Source of the DNA: Planctomycetota bacterium
GTDB lineage: Bacteria > Planctomycetota > Planctomycetia > Pirellulales > Pirellulaceae
NCBI GenBank assembly: GCA_023417165.1
Contig: JAEZGD010000301.1
Span: 1-9,581 of the forward strand
Direction: 5' to 3'
Length of the DNA stretch: 9,581 nucleotides
Shown here: in pieces, positions 1 to 5,874 of the stretch
Position numbering within the stretch: the stretch's first letter is position 1
Layout: every line of letters begins with the position of its first letter
Program-made: the position numbers and the translations under genes
Notes under the pieces: model-generated
What the model saw: only the letters and a program-made list of their open reading frames with translations
Database searches by the model: none
Told to the model about the DNA's origin: nothing

Positions 1-1214
1 GCCGGTTCGTTACAGACCAGCACAATCGTCGGCGGTTGCACACCGATTTGCGTGGCGTAGTAAATCTTCGGCGGGCGGCTCTTATAAAGCGGCGGTTGAT
101 GGGCTTCGATGGCGACGCGAATCACGCGGTTCAATTCGCCCGTGCCGATGCGCGAGGTCGATTGCTTGAACAGCATTTGCGCGTGATTCAGCAGCGCCTT
201 GACGTTCTTGCCGGTCTTGCCGGTGATGAACGCAATCGGCGCGTGCCACATCGTGGGAAAATTGTCGCGCAGGTAATCGACCCATTTCTCGGTCGGCATC
301 TGCCCATACATCATGTCCCACTTGTTGACGACGAAGATGCAGGGCTTGTAGTTGTCGGCGATGTACTTGCACAGCGTTTTATCGACCTTGCTCATGCGCT
401 GCGAAGCATCGAAAAACAGCAGCGTGACATCCGCCCGGCGAATGCTGCGCTGAGCGCGGTGCGTGCTATAAAAATCGATGTCGGTGCGAATCGATTTGTT
501 GCGTTTCAAACCTGGCGTGTCGATGGCGATGAACGGCCGGCCATCGAGCTCGAACCGCACGTCGACGCTGTCGCGCGTCGTGCCGGCGACTTCGCTGACA
601 ATCATGCGCTCGGCCTGAGCCAGCGTGTTGACGAACGTGCTTTTGCCGGTGTTGCGGCGACCGACGATCGCCAATTTCATGGCAACGTCTTTGCCTGCTT
701 CGTCCTCTTTCGACTTGGGCGGCAGCCGTTCGAGAATCATGTCGAGCAGATCTTCGCGTCCGCGGCGTTCCTTGGCGCTGACCTTGATGATCTTGCCGCG
801 GCCCAGCTTATAGAACTCGTCGGCTTGGCTATCGAGGCTGGCGGCGTCGGCCTTGTTGGCGGCCAAAATGATCGGCTTGTCGATATAACGCAGCCGCTTG
901 GCAACTTCGTTATCGAGCGGAGCCAGGCCGGTCCGCACATCGACGACGAACACAATCACGTCAGCCAGGTCGAGCGCGACGTTGATCTGGTCTTCGATTT
1001 CTTTGGTCAGGTTATCGACGTCGTTGACGCCAATACCGCCGGTGTCGACCAGTTCGAAGAACCGATCGTTATGCTCTATCAAATACGTCATGCGGTCGCG
1101 GGTCACGCCTGCGACGTCGTCGACAATGGCCAGGCGTTTGCCCGCCAGCCAATTGAAGATGCTCGACTTCCCCACATTGGGGCGACCGACGATGACGACT
1201 TGGGGAACAGCCAT
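1..1214 (-). CDS. der: GTPase Der (EngA), 3' end cut by window edge
   Basis: Der is an essential GTPase with two tandem G domains that acts in 50S ribosomal subunit assembly in the cytoplasm. The 404 codons visible on the minus strand have no stop before the window edge. Domain 1 shows the P-loop GRPNVGKS (residues 10-17), switch T38, DTGG (57-60), NKAD (120-123) and SAK (146-148). Domain 2 shows GRRNTGKS (185-192), TTRD (212-215), DTPG (232-235) and NKWD (297-300). A KH-like domain follows, with PPKIYYATQIG near residue 385, and is truncated. Family members are usually about 440-490 residues, so the last few dozen residues are missing. The start MAVPQVVIVG puts the P-loop at the usual distance; only a weak AGGCAG lies upstream. 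DTPG in place of DTAG in domain 2 fits what I recall of planctomycete Der proteins. The gene is divergent from the glycosylase gene. Confidence 0.97.
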   Translation of the reverse strand, partial: MAVPQVVIVGRPNVGKSSIFNWLAGKRLAIVDDVAGVTRDRMTYLIEHNDRFFELVDTGGIGVNDVDNLTKEIEDQINVALDLADVIVFVVDVRTGLAPLDNEVAKRLRYIDKPIILAANKADAASLDSQADEFYKLGRGKIIKVSAKERRGREDLLDMILERLPPKSKEDEAGKDVAMKLAIVGRRNTGKSTFVNTLAQAERMIVSEVAGTTRDSVDVRFELDGRPFIAIDTPGLKRNKSIRTDIDFYSTHRAQRSIRRADVTLLFFDASQRMSKVDKTLCKYIADNYKPCIFVVNKWDMMYGQMPTEKWVDYLRDNFPTMWHAPIAFITGKTGKNVKALLNHAQMLFKQSTSRIGTGELNRVIRVAIEAHQPPLYKSRPPKIYYATQIGVQPPTIVLVCNEP

Positions 1215-1755
1215 AACAATGCTGCCTGAGGGAAAATGCACGGCGTCCAGAACCAACTGGCGACCACCACGAAGCAGAGACCGCTGCCCTGCTCGCTACG
1301 CCGATGCTGCCAAAAGCCGCACAGTTGAATGGGCAAATCCCAATCGAGGGGTGGCAGTGATGGCCGTTCCGAAAGAATTCGCCCGCCGGGCGTTGAACTT
1401 GCTCGATTTTATCCCATTTGGTGCAGAGGGCCAAGCGTCGCCCCCAACGACGGCGGCAATCGCATGTTTATGCCTGGTTTTGCGGATCGTTGGGATCGCT
1501 ATAACCGTCTGTAATCAAAGTGGTTGCGTAAATTTAGGTGGTGTAACCAATCCTGACTTTATGCCTGGGTTTTTGACCGATCTGGAGCCGCTGCGACAAC
1601 GAACTTTGCAGACTGTATGCAGAACGCCGGAACGGACCAAGTATTCTACTGGTTTGTCGAGAGTTTGTCAAGAGATAGGGATTTGTTCTTGCTGAGTGTG
1701 CGGCCGATTGCCGCGCGGACCGCCAGCCGTCATACTCGTGCCGAAAGGACATGTG
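1215..1755. other. Intergenic region between divergent der and glycosylase genes
   Basis: These 541 bases carry no coding sequence that I can support. Open frames here are extensions of shadows of the flanking genes and show no recognisable protein. It must hold the promoters of der (leftward) and the glycosylase gene (rightward), but I see no convincing -35/-10 pair for either. Two small repeats are visible: an 11-base direct repeat TTTATGCCTGG at 1467-1477 and 1558-1568 (91 bases apart), and an 11-base tandem repeat at 1653-1674. A loose inverted repeat, TGGTT (1521-1525) with AACCA (1545-1549), lies between them. The region from about 1500 to 1680 is more AT-rich than the coding DNA, as expected for a control region. 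Confidence 0.6.
1653..1674 (+). repeat. 11-bp tandem direct repeat upstream of the glycosylase gene
   Basis: TTTGTCGAGAG (1653-1663) is followed directly by TTTGTCAAGAG (1664-1674), with one mismatch in 11. The repeat ends 81 bases before the glycosylase start. An 11-base period places both copies on one face of the helix, which is the arrangement used by OmpR/PhoB-type regulators. The half-site TTGTC(A/G)A resembles the Pho-box half-site only in part, so no regulator is assigned. Confidence 0.45.
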
Positions 1756-2622
1756 ATGGCTGAGGAGCAGGAACAAGGCGTAGAGCGGCTGCGACGCATG
1801 GCCCGGCAGCGACTGGAAAGCCTGGCGCGCGCGGGCGTCGATTTTTTGCCCAAGCCGCGTCCTGGTGCGACGTTGGTGATCCCTTCGCCCGCCGTTGCGG
1901 TCGAGGCGCCGTCTTCGCCCTCGACAGTGCCTTCGCCGGAAATGCCCGCGCCTTCGCCTGCAGCGCAGGAAGTTGCGCCCTCGCCCATCGTCAAGGAAGA
2001 ACCGATGCCCCGCGCTCTCAAGTCGCCTAAACCGAGCCTGCCTGCCGATCGTGCTGGCGCGCTATCCGTGATTGCCGAACAGGTTTGCCAATGCGTGCGC
2101 TGTCCAGTTTTGGCCAAAACCCGCAATAAAACGGTGTTTGGTGTCGGCAATCCGGACGCGAAAGTCGTGTTCTTTGGTGAAGCTCCCGGGGCCGATGAAG
2201 ACAAGACAGGCGAGCCGTTTGTCGGCCGCGCTGGTCAACTATTGACGAAGATCATCGAAGCGTGCACCTGGCAGCGCGAAGACGTTTACATCATGAACGT
2301 CATCAAGTGCCGCCCGCCCGAGAACCGCAAGCCGGAAGACGAAGAAGTCGCAAATTGCAGCGAATATCGCCAGGCGCAGTTCGATATTATTCGCCCCGAG
2401 TACATCGTTTGCCTGGGTGCGACCGCCGCGCAAGCTTTGCTCGGCAAGACGTGGTCGATCGGCAAGCTGCGCGGCAAGTTCCACGAATGGAACGGCATCA
2501 AAGTCCTGGCCACGTATCACCCCGCCTATCTGCTGCGCAACCCCGACGCCAAGAAGGATGTCTGGGAAGACATGAAGCTGTTGCTGAATGACATGGGGAT
2601 CGAACTGCCCAAGAAGGGCTAA
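1756..2622 (+). CDS. udg: Family 4 uracil-DNA glycosylase with Fe-S cluster
   Basis: This enzyme removes uracil from DNA as the first step of base-excision repair in the cytoplasm. Of its 288 residues, the catalytic domain spans about 105-285. It shows the family 4 active-site motif GEAPGADEDKTGEPFVGRAG (residues 141-160), NVIKCRPP (181-188) and the DNA-contacting motif HPAYLLR (255-261). C113, C116, C185 and C201 match the CxxC...C...C pattern that binds the 4Fe-4S cluster of this family. Residues 1-30 are a charged helix, and about 31-97 are a Pro/Ser/Ala/Glu-rich linker. The ATG at 1756 is chosen because GAAAGGA (1742-1748) lies seven bases upstream; an in-frame GTG at 1696 would add 20 residues that look non-coding. 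The gene stands alone, divergent from der. Confidence 0.95.
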   Translation: MAEEQEQGVERLRRMARQRLESLARAGVDFLPKPRPGATLVIPSPAVAVEAPSSPSTVPSPEMPAPSPAAQEVAPSPIVKEEPMPRALKSPKPSLPADRAGALSVIAEQVCQCVRCPVLAKTRNKTVFGVGNPDAKVVFFGEAPGADEDKTGEPFVGRAGQLLTKIIEACTWQREDVYIMNVIKCRPPENRKPEDEEVANCSEYRQAQFDIIRPEYIVCLGATAAQALLGKTWSIGKLRGKFHEWNGIKVLATYHPAYLLRNPDAKKDVWEDMKLLLNDMGIELPKKG

Positions 2623-2693
2623 GCGCGGATGCTCAGCACCGCGTAGCCGCTTGGCACTCTGGATCAGGCGGCACTCGCTTTCCTTGCAATGCA

Positions 2694-2750
2694 GCGCGTC
2701 AGCTCTCTCTGAGACGCGCTCGGCTTGAGCTGCCGAATTTTCTTTTCTCT
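2694..2750 (+). terminator. Candidate terminator after the glycosylase gene
   Basis: Two hairpins lie in tandem. The first pairs GCGCGTC (2694-2700) with GACGCGC (2713-2719). The second pairs TCGGC (2720-2724) with GCCGA (2732-2736) and runs into a T-rich tract (ATTTTCTTTTCTC, 2738-2750). The second plus its T tract has the form of a rho-independent terminator, although the stem is only 5 bp and the T run is broken by C. It sits about 100 bases past the glycosylase stop codon. Confidence 0.4.
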
Positions 2751-2859
2751 CGCAGTTGGCCCTTTTGCCCTGCTTTCTAAGGGCCTGCACAGGCTTTGCG
2801 GTAAGCCGCATTGCGGGAGCCCTTGATCCGCGGCTGTCAGGTTTTTAATCTCTGTGGAG

Positions 2860-2880
2860 TTGAGAGTGATTCTCAATATC
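2860..2880 (+). promoter_or_regulatory. Fur-box-like palindrome upstream of the pseudopilin gene
   Basis: The core is TTGAGAGTGATTCTCAA (2860-2876), a near-perfect 7-1-7 inverted repeat: TGAGAGT, G, ATTCTCA, with one mismatch between the arms. Read as the 19-mer from 2862, it matches the classical Fur consensus GATAATGATAATCATTATC at 14 of 19 positions. It ends 53 bases before the pseudopilin ATG and just downstream of a weak promoter-like pair (TTGATC at 2823, TTTAAT at 2844), so it would overlap the transcription start. Fur and its relatives repress from such sites when loaded with metal. The planctomycete Fur site is not known to me, so binding is an inference. Confidence 0.4.
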
Positions 2881-2933
2881 CTGCCAGCTCAACCCGCCAG
2901 CTTGCTCACCTGATTTTCCACCAAGGGGGCTGA

Positions 2934-4019
2934 ATGTTTACTGTCGCTGAAAAACGCTCGCAGTGCGTATATCGTAAACCTTTGCCTGCTAATGGTTTTA
3001 CGCTCGTCGAACTTCTGGTCGTGATCGCCATTATTGGCGTGCTTGTCGCCTTACTGCTGCCAGCAGTGCAGGCCGCTCGTGAAGCTGCTCGTCGGATGCA
3101 GTGTGCGAACAATCTCAAGCAAATCGGCTTGGGCATGCTGCAATTCGAACACACCAACGGCTATTTTCCCTATTCTCGCACTGGCTCGTTGTGGCGGATT
3201 CTTCCCTATGTCGAGCAGGTAAAGCTTTCGGAGCTGTTCAATTCGGCCACGCACTCCAATGGCAACCATGGCTACAACGCGCAATTGACCGATACCGGTT
3301 GGTCGCCCGAGTTGCGAGCCTCTTTCAATACACGCTTGAGCGTCTTTCAGTGCCCCAGCACAGGCGGCGGCGAACGCTCGTTTGCCCAGACCTCTGGCGG
3401 AACGACGTTCTCGGTGCAGTCAGCCGACTATGTCAGCCCGCGCATTCCTGCGCTGCGGCCTCAAGGCCACCCGCTGTTCTATCAGTCAGGCGAGCCGCAA
3501 ATGAACTTCAACACGGCGATGAGCCCGGCCGATTCCCGCAGCACCGACCCGCGTCGCCAAGGCGCGACGGCGGGGCAGATTCTGGACGGCTTCAGTAACA
3601 CGATGATGTACTACGAGTGCGCCGGCTCGCCGAACCTGTGGGTCAAGCGCACCATGACCGGCGAAGCGATGACCATCGCCTGGGCGGGCGCGGGCGATGG
3701 TGTGAAGATGCGTGCTTATCGTAGCGATAACTTGACGGCGGCCACGTCTCCGACCAACAGCGGTATCGGCGCTCCTTCGCCACCGACCTCCGCCACTGAT
3801 CCGAGCATCGGTGCGGCTTGGGAAGCAGCGGTCGATTCGTCGGGAACCTATCGCTTTATCAATCACACCAACAAAGCCCAGCCGTTTAGCTTCCACAGCG
3901 GCGCGGTTGGTGTGAGCTTGTGCGACGGCTCGGCGCGCTTCATCAAAGAGAACATCGATTTGAACGGCTTCCTCAACCTGATGCTCCGCGACGACGGCCA
4001 GGTGCTCGGCGAATTCTAA
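2934..4019 (+). CDS. DUF1559 pseudopilin-like protein with H-X9-DG tail
   Basis: This is a surface or envelope protein of the DUF1559 family, which is strongly expanded in Planctomycetes and of unknown function. Its 361 residues begin with a type IV prepilin-like leader of 21 residues ending in Gly. Cleavage would fall before F22, with the conserved Glu at position 5 of the mature protein (E26) and a hydrophobic helix to about residue 45. The conserved region QAAREAARRMQCANNLKQIGLG follows (46-67, key residues C57, N60, L61, K62). The C-terminal H-X9-DG motif is present, with H321 and D331-G332. AAGGGGG (2923-2929) lies four bases before the ATG, so spacing is a little short. The leader is longer than a typical pilin leader and is rich in basic residues. 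The gene is single, with a Fur-like palindrome upstream. Confidence 0.93.
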   Translation: MFTVAEKRSQCVYRKPLPANGFTLVELLVVIAIIGVLVALLLPAVQAAREAARRMQCANNLKQIGLGMLQFEHTNGYFPYSRTGSLWRILPYVEQVKLSELFNSATHSNGNHGYNAQLTDTGWSPELRASFNTRLSVFQCPSTGGGERSFAQTSGGTTFSVQSADYVSPRIPALRPQGHPLFYQSGEPQMNFNTAMSPADSRSTDPRRQGATAGQILDGFSNTMMYYECAGSPNLWVKRTMTGEAMTIAWAGAGDGVKMRAYRSDNLTAATSPTNSGIGAPSPPTSATDPSIGAAWEAAVDSSGTYRFINHTNKAQPFSFHSGAVGVSLCDGSARFIKENIDLNGFLNLMLRDDGQVLGEF

Positions 4020-4038
4020 GCCACTCGCCGGGCTCATC

Positions 4039-4077
4039 GCAGCAGATCAATCGCCTGACAACGCGTGCGACTGCTGC
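4039..4077. other. Hairpin between convergent genes
   Basis: GCAGCAG (4039-4045) pairs perfectly with CTGCTGC (4071-4077). TCGC (4051-4054) and GCGA (4067-4070) can extend the stem across a 5-base bulge. The structure lies in the 83 bases between the stops of the pseudopilin gene and the oppositely oriented small membrane protein gene. It may mark transcript ends for either strand, but there is no T tract, so it is not a classical terminator. Confidence 0.3.
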
Positions 4078-4102
4078 CGCAATCGTGGATTTCATCGCAG
4101 AC

Positions 4103-4360
4103 CTAGGCATGGCCGACGAATTCGGACGAGCGTAGCGGCTCGTTCGCAATCGCGGGGCGGCTGTTCCTGCTCTTGCCAAATACCAGAGCCATCAAGGGAA
4201 GCGTGGTAATCACGCCAACGGCCACAAGCGTCCAGCCCACGGCGCGACGCTCTTCCAGTGGCAGATGATCGGCAAACAGCAGTCCCACGCCGACACCCAG
4301 CGCCGCGCGCGTGCCCGCCACCAAGGCCATTTCAGGGATGGTCAGATGCGTTTCTCGCAT
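4103..4360 (-). CDS. Small two-helix membrane protein of unknown function
   Basis: The product has 85 residues. Two hydrophobic segments, about 11-30 (rich in Gly and Ala) and 41-61, flank a short acidic/basic loop, DHLPLEERR (31-39). A polar tail of about 23 residues follows. This predicts a helical hairpin in the inner membrane. The pattern TRAALGxGxGLL...ERRAVGWTLVAVGxxTTxPL resembles small conserved hypothetical proteins I recall from several bacterial phyla; no function is established to my knowledge. The ATG at 4360 has AGGAG eight bases upstream on the minus strand. A candidate promoter lies at 4403-4430. The gene converges on the pseudopilin gene and is divergent from the 270-residue protein gene. 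Confidence 0.8.
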   Translation of the reverse strand: MRETHLTIPEMALVAGTRAALGVGVGLLFADHLPLEERRAVGWTLVAVGVITTLPLMALVFGKSRNSRPAIANEPLRSSEFVGHA

Positions 4361-4402
4361 GGCTCCGACTCCTGATCGCTAGAGGTTAAAGACCTAGCAT
4401 CA

Positions 4403-4430
4403 ATTCTAGACCTGCCCCGCGCGCAGGCAA
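4403..4430 (-). promoter_or_regulatory. Candidate sigma-70 promoter for the small membrane protein
   Basis: On the minus strand TTGCCT (4430-4425) and TAGAAT (4408-4403) are separated by 16 bases. Transcription would start near 4396 and leave a leader of roughly 36 bases. That leader would contain a short hairpin, CTAGaGGT-TAAAG-ACCTAG (4379-4397). AGACCT occurs twice nearby (4390-4395 and 4408-4413). Assignment is by consensus only. Confidence 0.35.
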
Positions 4431-4544
4431 TTTGTCGGGCCGCTCTGCCTACGTGAATGCCAGAAAACTTGCGTGTTAAGGCGTGATCGCCGTTGCGGTT
4501 GACACCCAGGCAACTCAGATTCACACGCTATAAGGCGAAGCACG

Positions 4545-5357
4545 ATGGCGACTTCATCACAGTTGCGCGCAGCCTATGACGCATTGATTCGCGAAGGAAC
4601 CGTGCTGGCAGGCGGATTGAACGATCTGTCGCAGCGAGCGACGGTCTATCGGCAACTGTTTCGCGATTCAGGCCGGCAACATTTGTTTCCCTTGATTGCC
4701 GCTCATGGCGCACTTTGGGCGCGTGGTTATTTTCGTTGGGGGTTAGGACTGGCGCGGACGCTTGTGTGGCAGTACTTTTATTCGCACGAAGTTCGCACGC
4801 AGCAATTGGCGGCGCTCGAAGCCTTCGCCAATGCCTTTCGCGATATCAATCGTCGCGTGTGCGTCGATACCTATGCCAACTTTCATTTCACTGCCCGTTA
4901 TGGTGATGAAGCTGGGGCAGGGGAGTGCGTCTCGCCGGGATTGCTCACGGCGCTGCAACGTGTGCATGTCGCGCGTCGAGAGCAGCGTGCTCTGACCGTC
5001 GACGAACAACAAGCCGTCTTTACTGCGCACTTCCTGGACGAACAGGCGCGCGTCGTTGGGCCTGCGATTGAAGCAGCCACTGCCAATCTGCACTGGCCAT
5101 TGCTGAAGGCCATCGCCTTGCGGCCGACGATTCGCTTTGCGTACTTTCCCCGCAGCCAATGCTTGCGTTTTCGTGACTTTCAGCAGCGCGACGAACGTGT
5201 CGCGCGCGGCCTGCAAGCATTTGCCATCGGCGCATCGGTGGGCTGGGATCGCGTCGAACTGGCGCTACAAAACTACGACGCGCTGCCGCTGCGCTTCTTT
5301 ACTGAACCCGAAGCGAATTATGCGACGCTGCGCGCGGCGGTACTTGCCGCCGGCTAA
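4545..5357 (+). CDS. Conserved-looking hypothetical protein, 270 residues
   Basis: I do not recognise a family or function for this protein. It has no signal peptide. Aromatic-rich stretches at about 45-80 (HLFPLIAAHGALWARGYF, then LVWQYFYSHE) are interrupted by Arg and His and look like buried amphipathic helices, not membrane spans. Other notable stretches are FANAFRDINRRVCVDTYANF (94-113), with C106, and the C-terminal WDRVELALQNYDALPLRFF (234-252). Composition is mostly helical, so a soluble cytoplasmic protein is likely. The ATG at 4545 is preceded by AAGGCG at suitable distance. Codon use and GC match the neighbours, with no sign of recent transfer. Its stop lies 13 bases from that of the convergent TIMP-like gene. 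Confidence 0.8.
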   Translation: MATSSQLRAAYDALIREGTVLAGGLNDLSQRATVYRQLFRDSGRQHLFPLIAAHGALWARGYFRWGLGLARTLVWQYFYSHEVRTQQLAALEAFANAFRDINRRVCVDTYANFHFTARYGDEAGAGECVSPGLLTALQRVHVARREQRALTVDEQQAVFTAHFLDEQARVVGPAIEAATANLHWPLLKAIALRPTIRFAYFPRSQCLRFRDFQQRDERVARGLQAFAIGASVGWDRVELALQNYDALPLRFFTEPEANYATLRAAVLAAG

Positions 5358-5371
5358 GTCCGCTACTTTTT
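5335..5371 (+). terminator. Weak hairpin and T run at the convergent gene ends
   Basis: CGGCGG (5335-5340) pairs with CCGCCG (5347-5352) across a 6-base loop, within the last codons of the 270-residue protein gene. A run of five T follows at 5367-5371. The 14-base gap between stem and T run makes this a poor rho-independent terminator. It is listed because the two stop codons are only 13 bases apart and no better candidate is visible. Confidence 0.2.
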
Positions 5372-5802
5372 CAAGGCACTTCTGCAGCGGCGGCTGTCGG
5401 TTTGCCGAGGGCTTCGAGATCGTCCTTGGCATCGGCCAGCGGCTTGGTGCGCGAGCACAGGTTGGTCGATAACGCTTTGCCTTCGCCTCGTTTTAAGAGC
5501 GTGGCATAGACCAGGTACTTTGAGCCTTCTTTGAAGCCATAGCCGCATGCCGCGCCGTCTTTGGCGGTATAGACCGTGACCTTTTTGGCTTCAACGCCTT
5601 TCCACACGTCGCCGACTTCCAGCGTCACTGCCTTCTCGAAGTCGCCTTCTTTCTCGATCGCGACCACCTTGCCAGAGAACACCGCACTACTGGCTTCCAG
5701 TGCCAGTTTGGGCGGCGGAGGTGGCGCGCAACTGCACGCCCACGCCAGAGAACTACCGAGGATACTGATCGTCAGGACCCAACAACCGATGGCGCGCCGC
5801 AT
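5371..5802 (-). CDS. Secreted TIMP/netrin-module-like protein
   Basis: The product has 143 residues. A signal peptide (1-22: MRR, hydrophobic core, LAWA) is predicted to be cut before C23, leaving a mature protein beginning CSCAPPPPP. This CxC N-terminus, followed by VFSGKVVAIE, a beta-rich body, DGAACGYGF (C87), KYLVYA and NLCSRTKPL (C116), is the pattern of bacterial members of the TIMP/netrin-like OB fold. In animal TIMPs the free N-terminal Cys chelates the metalloprotease zinc; whether bacterial members inhibit proteases is not established. Four Cys (23, 25, 87, 116) could make two disulfides outside the cytoplasm. The ATG at 5802 is preferred over an upstream in-frame one at 5838 because it has GGAAAGG about eight bases upstream and starts the signal peptide. 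It lies 72 bases downstream of the kinase gene, same strand. Confidence 0.85.
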   Translation of the reverse strand: MRRAIGCWVLTISILGSSLAWACSCAPPPPPKLALEASSAVFSGKVVAIEKEGDFEKAVTLEVGDVWKGVEAKKVTVYTAKDGAACGYGFKEGSKYLVYATLLKRGEGKALSTNLCSRTKPLADAKDDLEALGKPTAAAAEVP

Positions 5803-5874
5803 GGGAGGCACCTTTCCGAAAGAGAGATGAAAACACACTCATTCGACGATTTGTTGCGGCTTTAAGTTTCCGAT

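Larger units (their letters stand above)
2623..2933. other. Intergenic region, glycosylase to pseudopilin
   Basis: These 311 bases hold no supportable gene; minus-strand open frames here have no recognisable protein and are probably chance. The left part carries two hairpins consistent with transcription ending after the glycosylase gene. The right part, from about 2820, carries a weak promoter-like pair (TTGATC at 2823-2828 and TTTAAT at 2844-2849, spacing 15) followed by a Fur-box-like palindrome. The pseudopilin therefore probably has its own promoter and is not co-transcribed with the glycosylase. Confidence 0.55.

Noticed and set aside
36..1229. Plus-strand open frame of 397 residues
   Set aside because: It lies opposite der, whose motifs are unmistakable on the minus strand; the product shows no domain and is a by-product of GC-rich codon use.
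898..1695. Plus-strand open frame of 265 residues extending into the der/udg gap
   Set aside because: The first 300 bases are antisense to der and the rest has no recognisable sequence, only Ser/Thr/Arg-rich shadow composition.
2239..2811. Minus-strand open frame of 190 residues
   Set aside because: Mostly antisense to the catalytic domain of the glycosylase; no motif and no ribosome-binding site supports it.
4499..4534. TTGACA (4499-4504) with TATAAG (4529-4534) as promoter of the 270-residue protein gene
   Set aside because: The spacing is 24 bases, too long for a sigma-70 promoter, and the -10-like box lies only 10 bases before the ATG.
5734..5802. Lipoprotein signal in the TIMP-like protein
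   Set aside because: The residues before C23 are A-W-A; Trp at that position does not fit a lipobox, and the TIMP-like CxC N-terminus explains the Cys.
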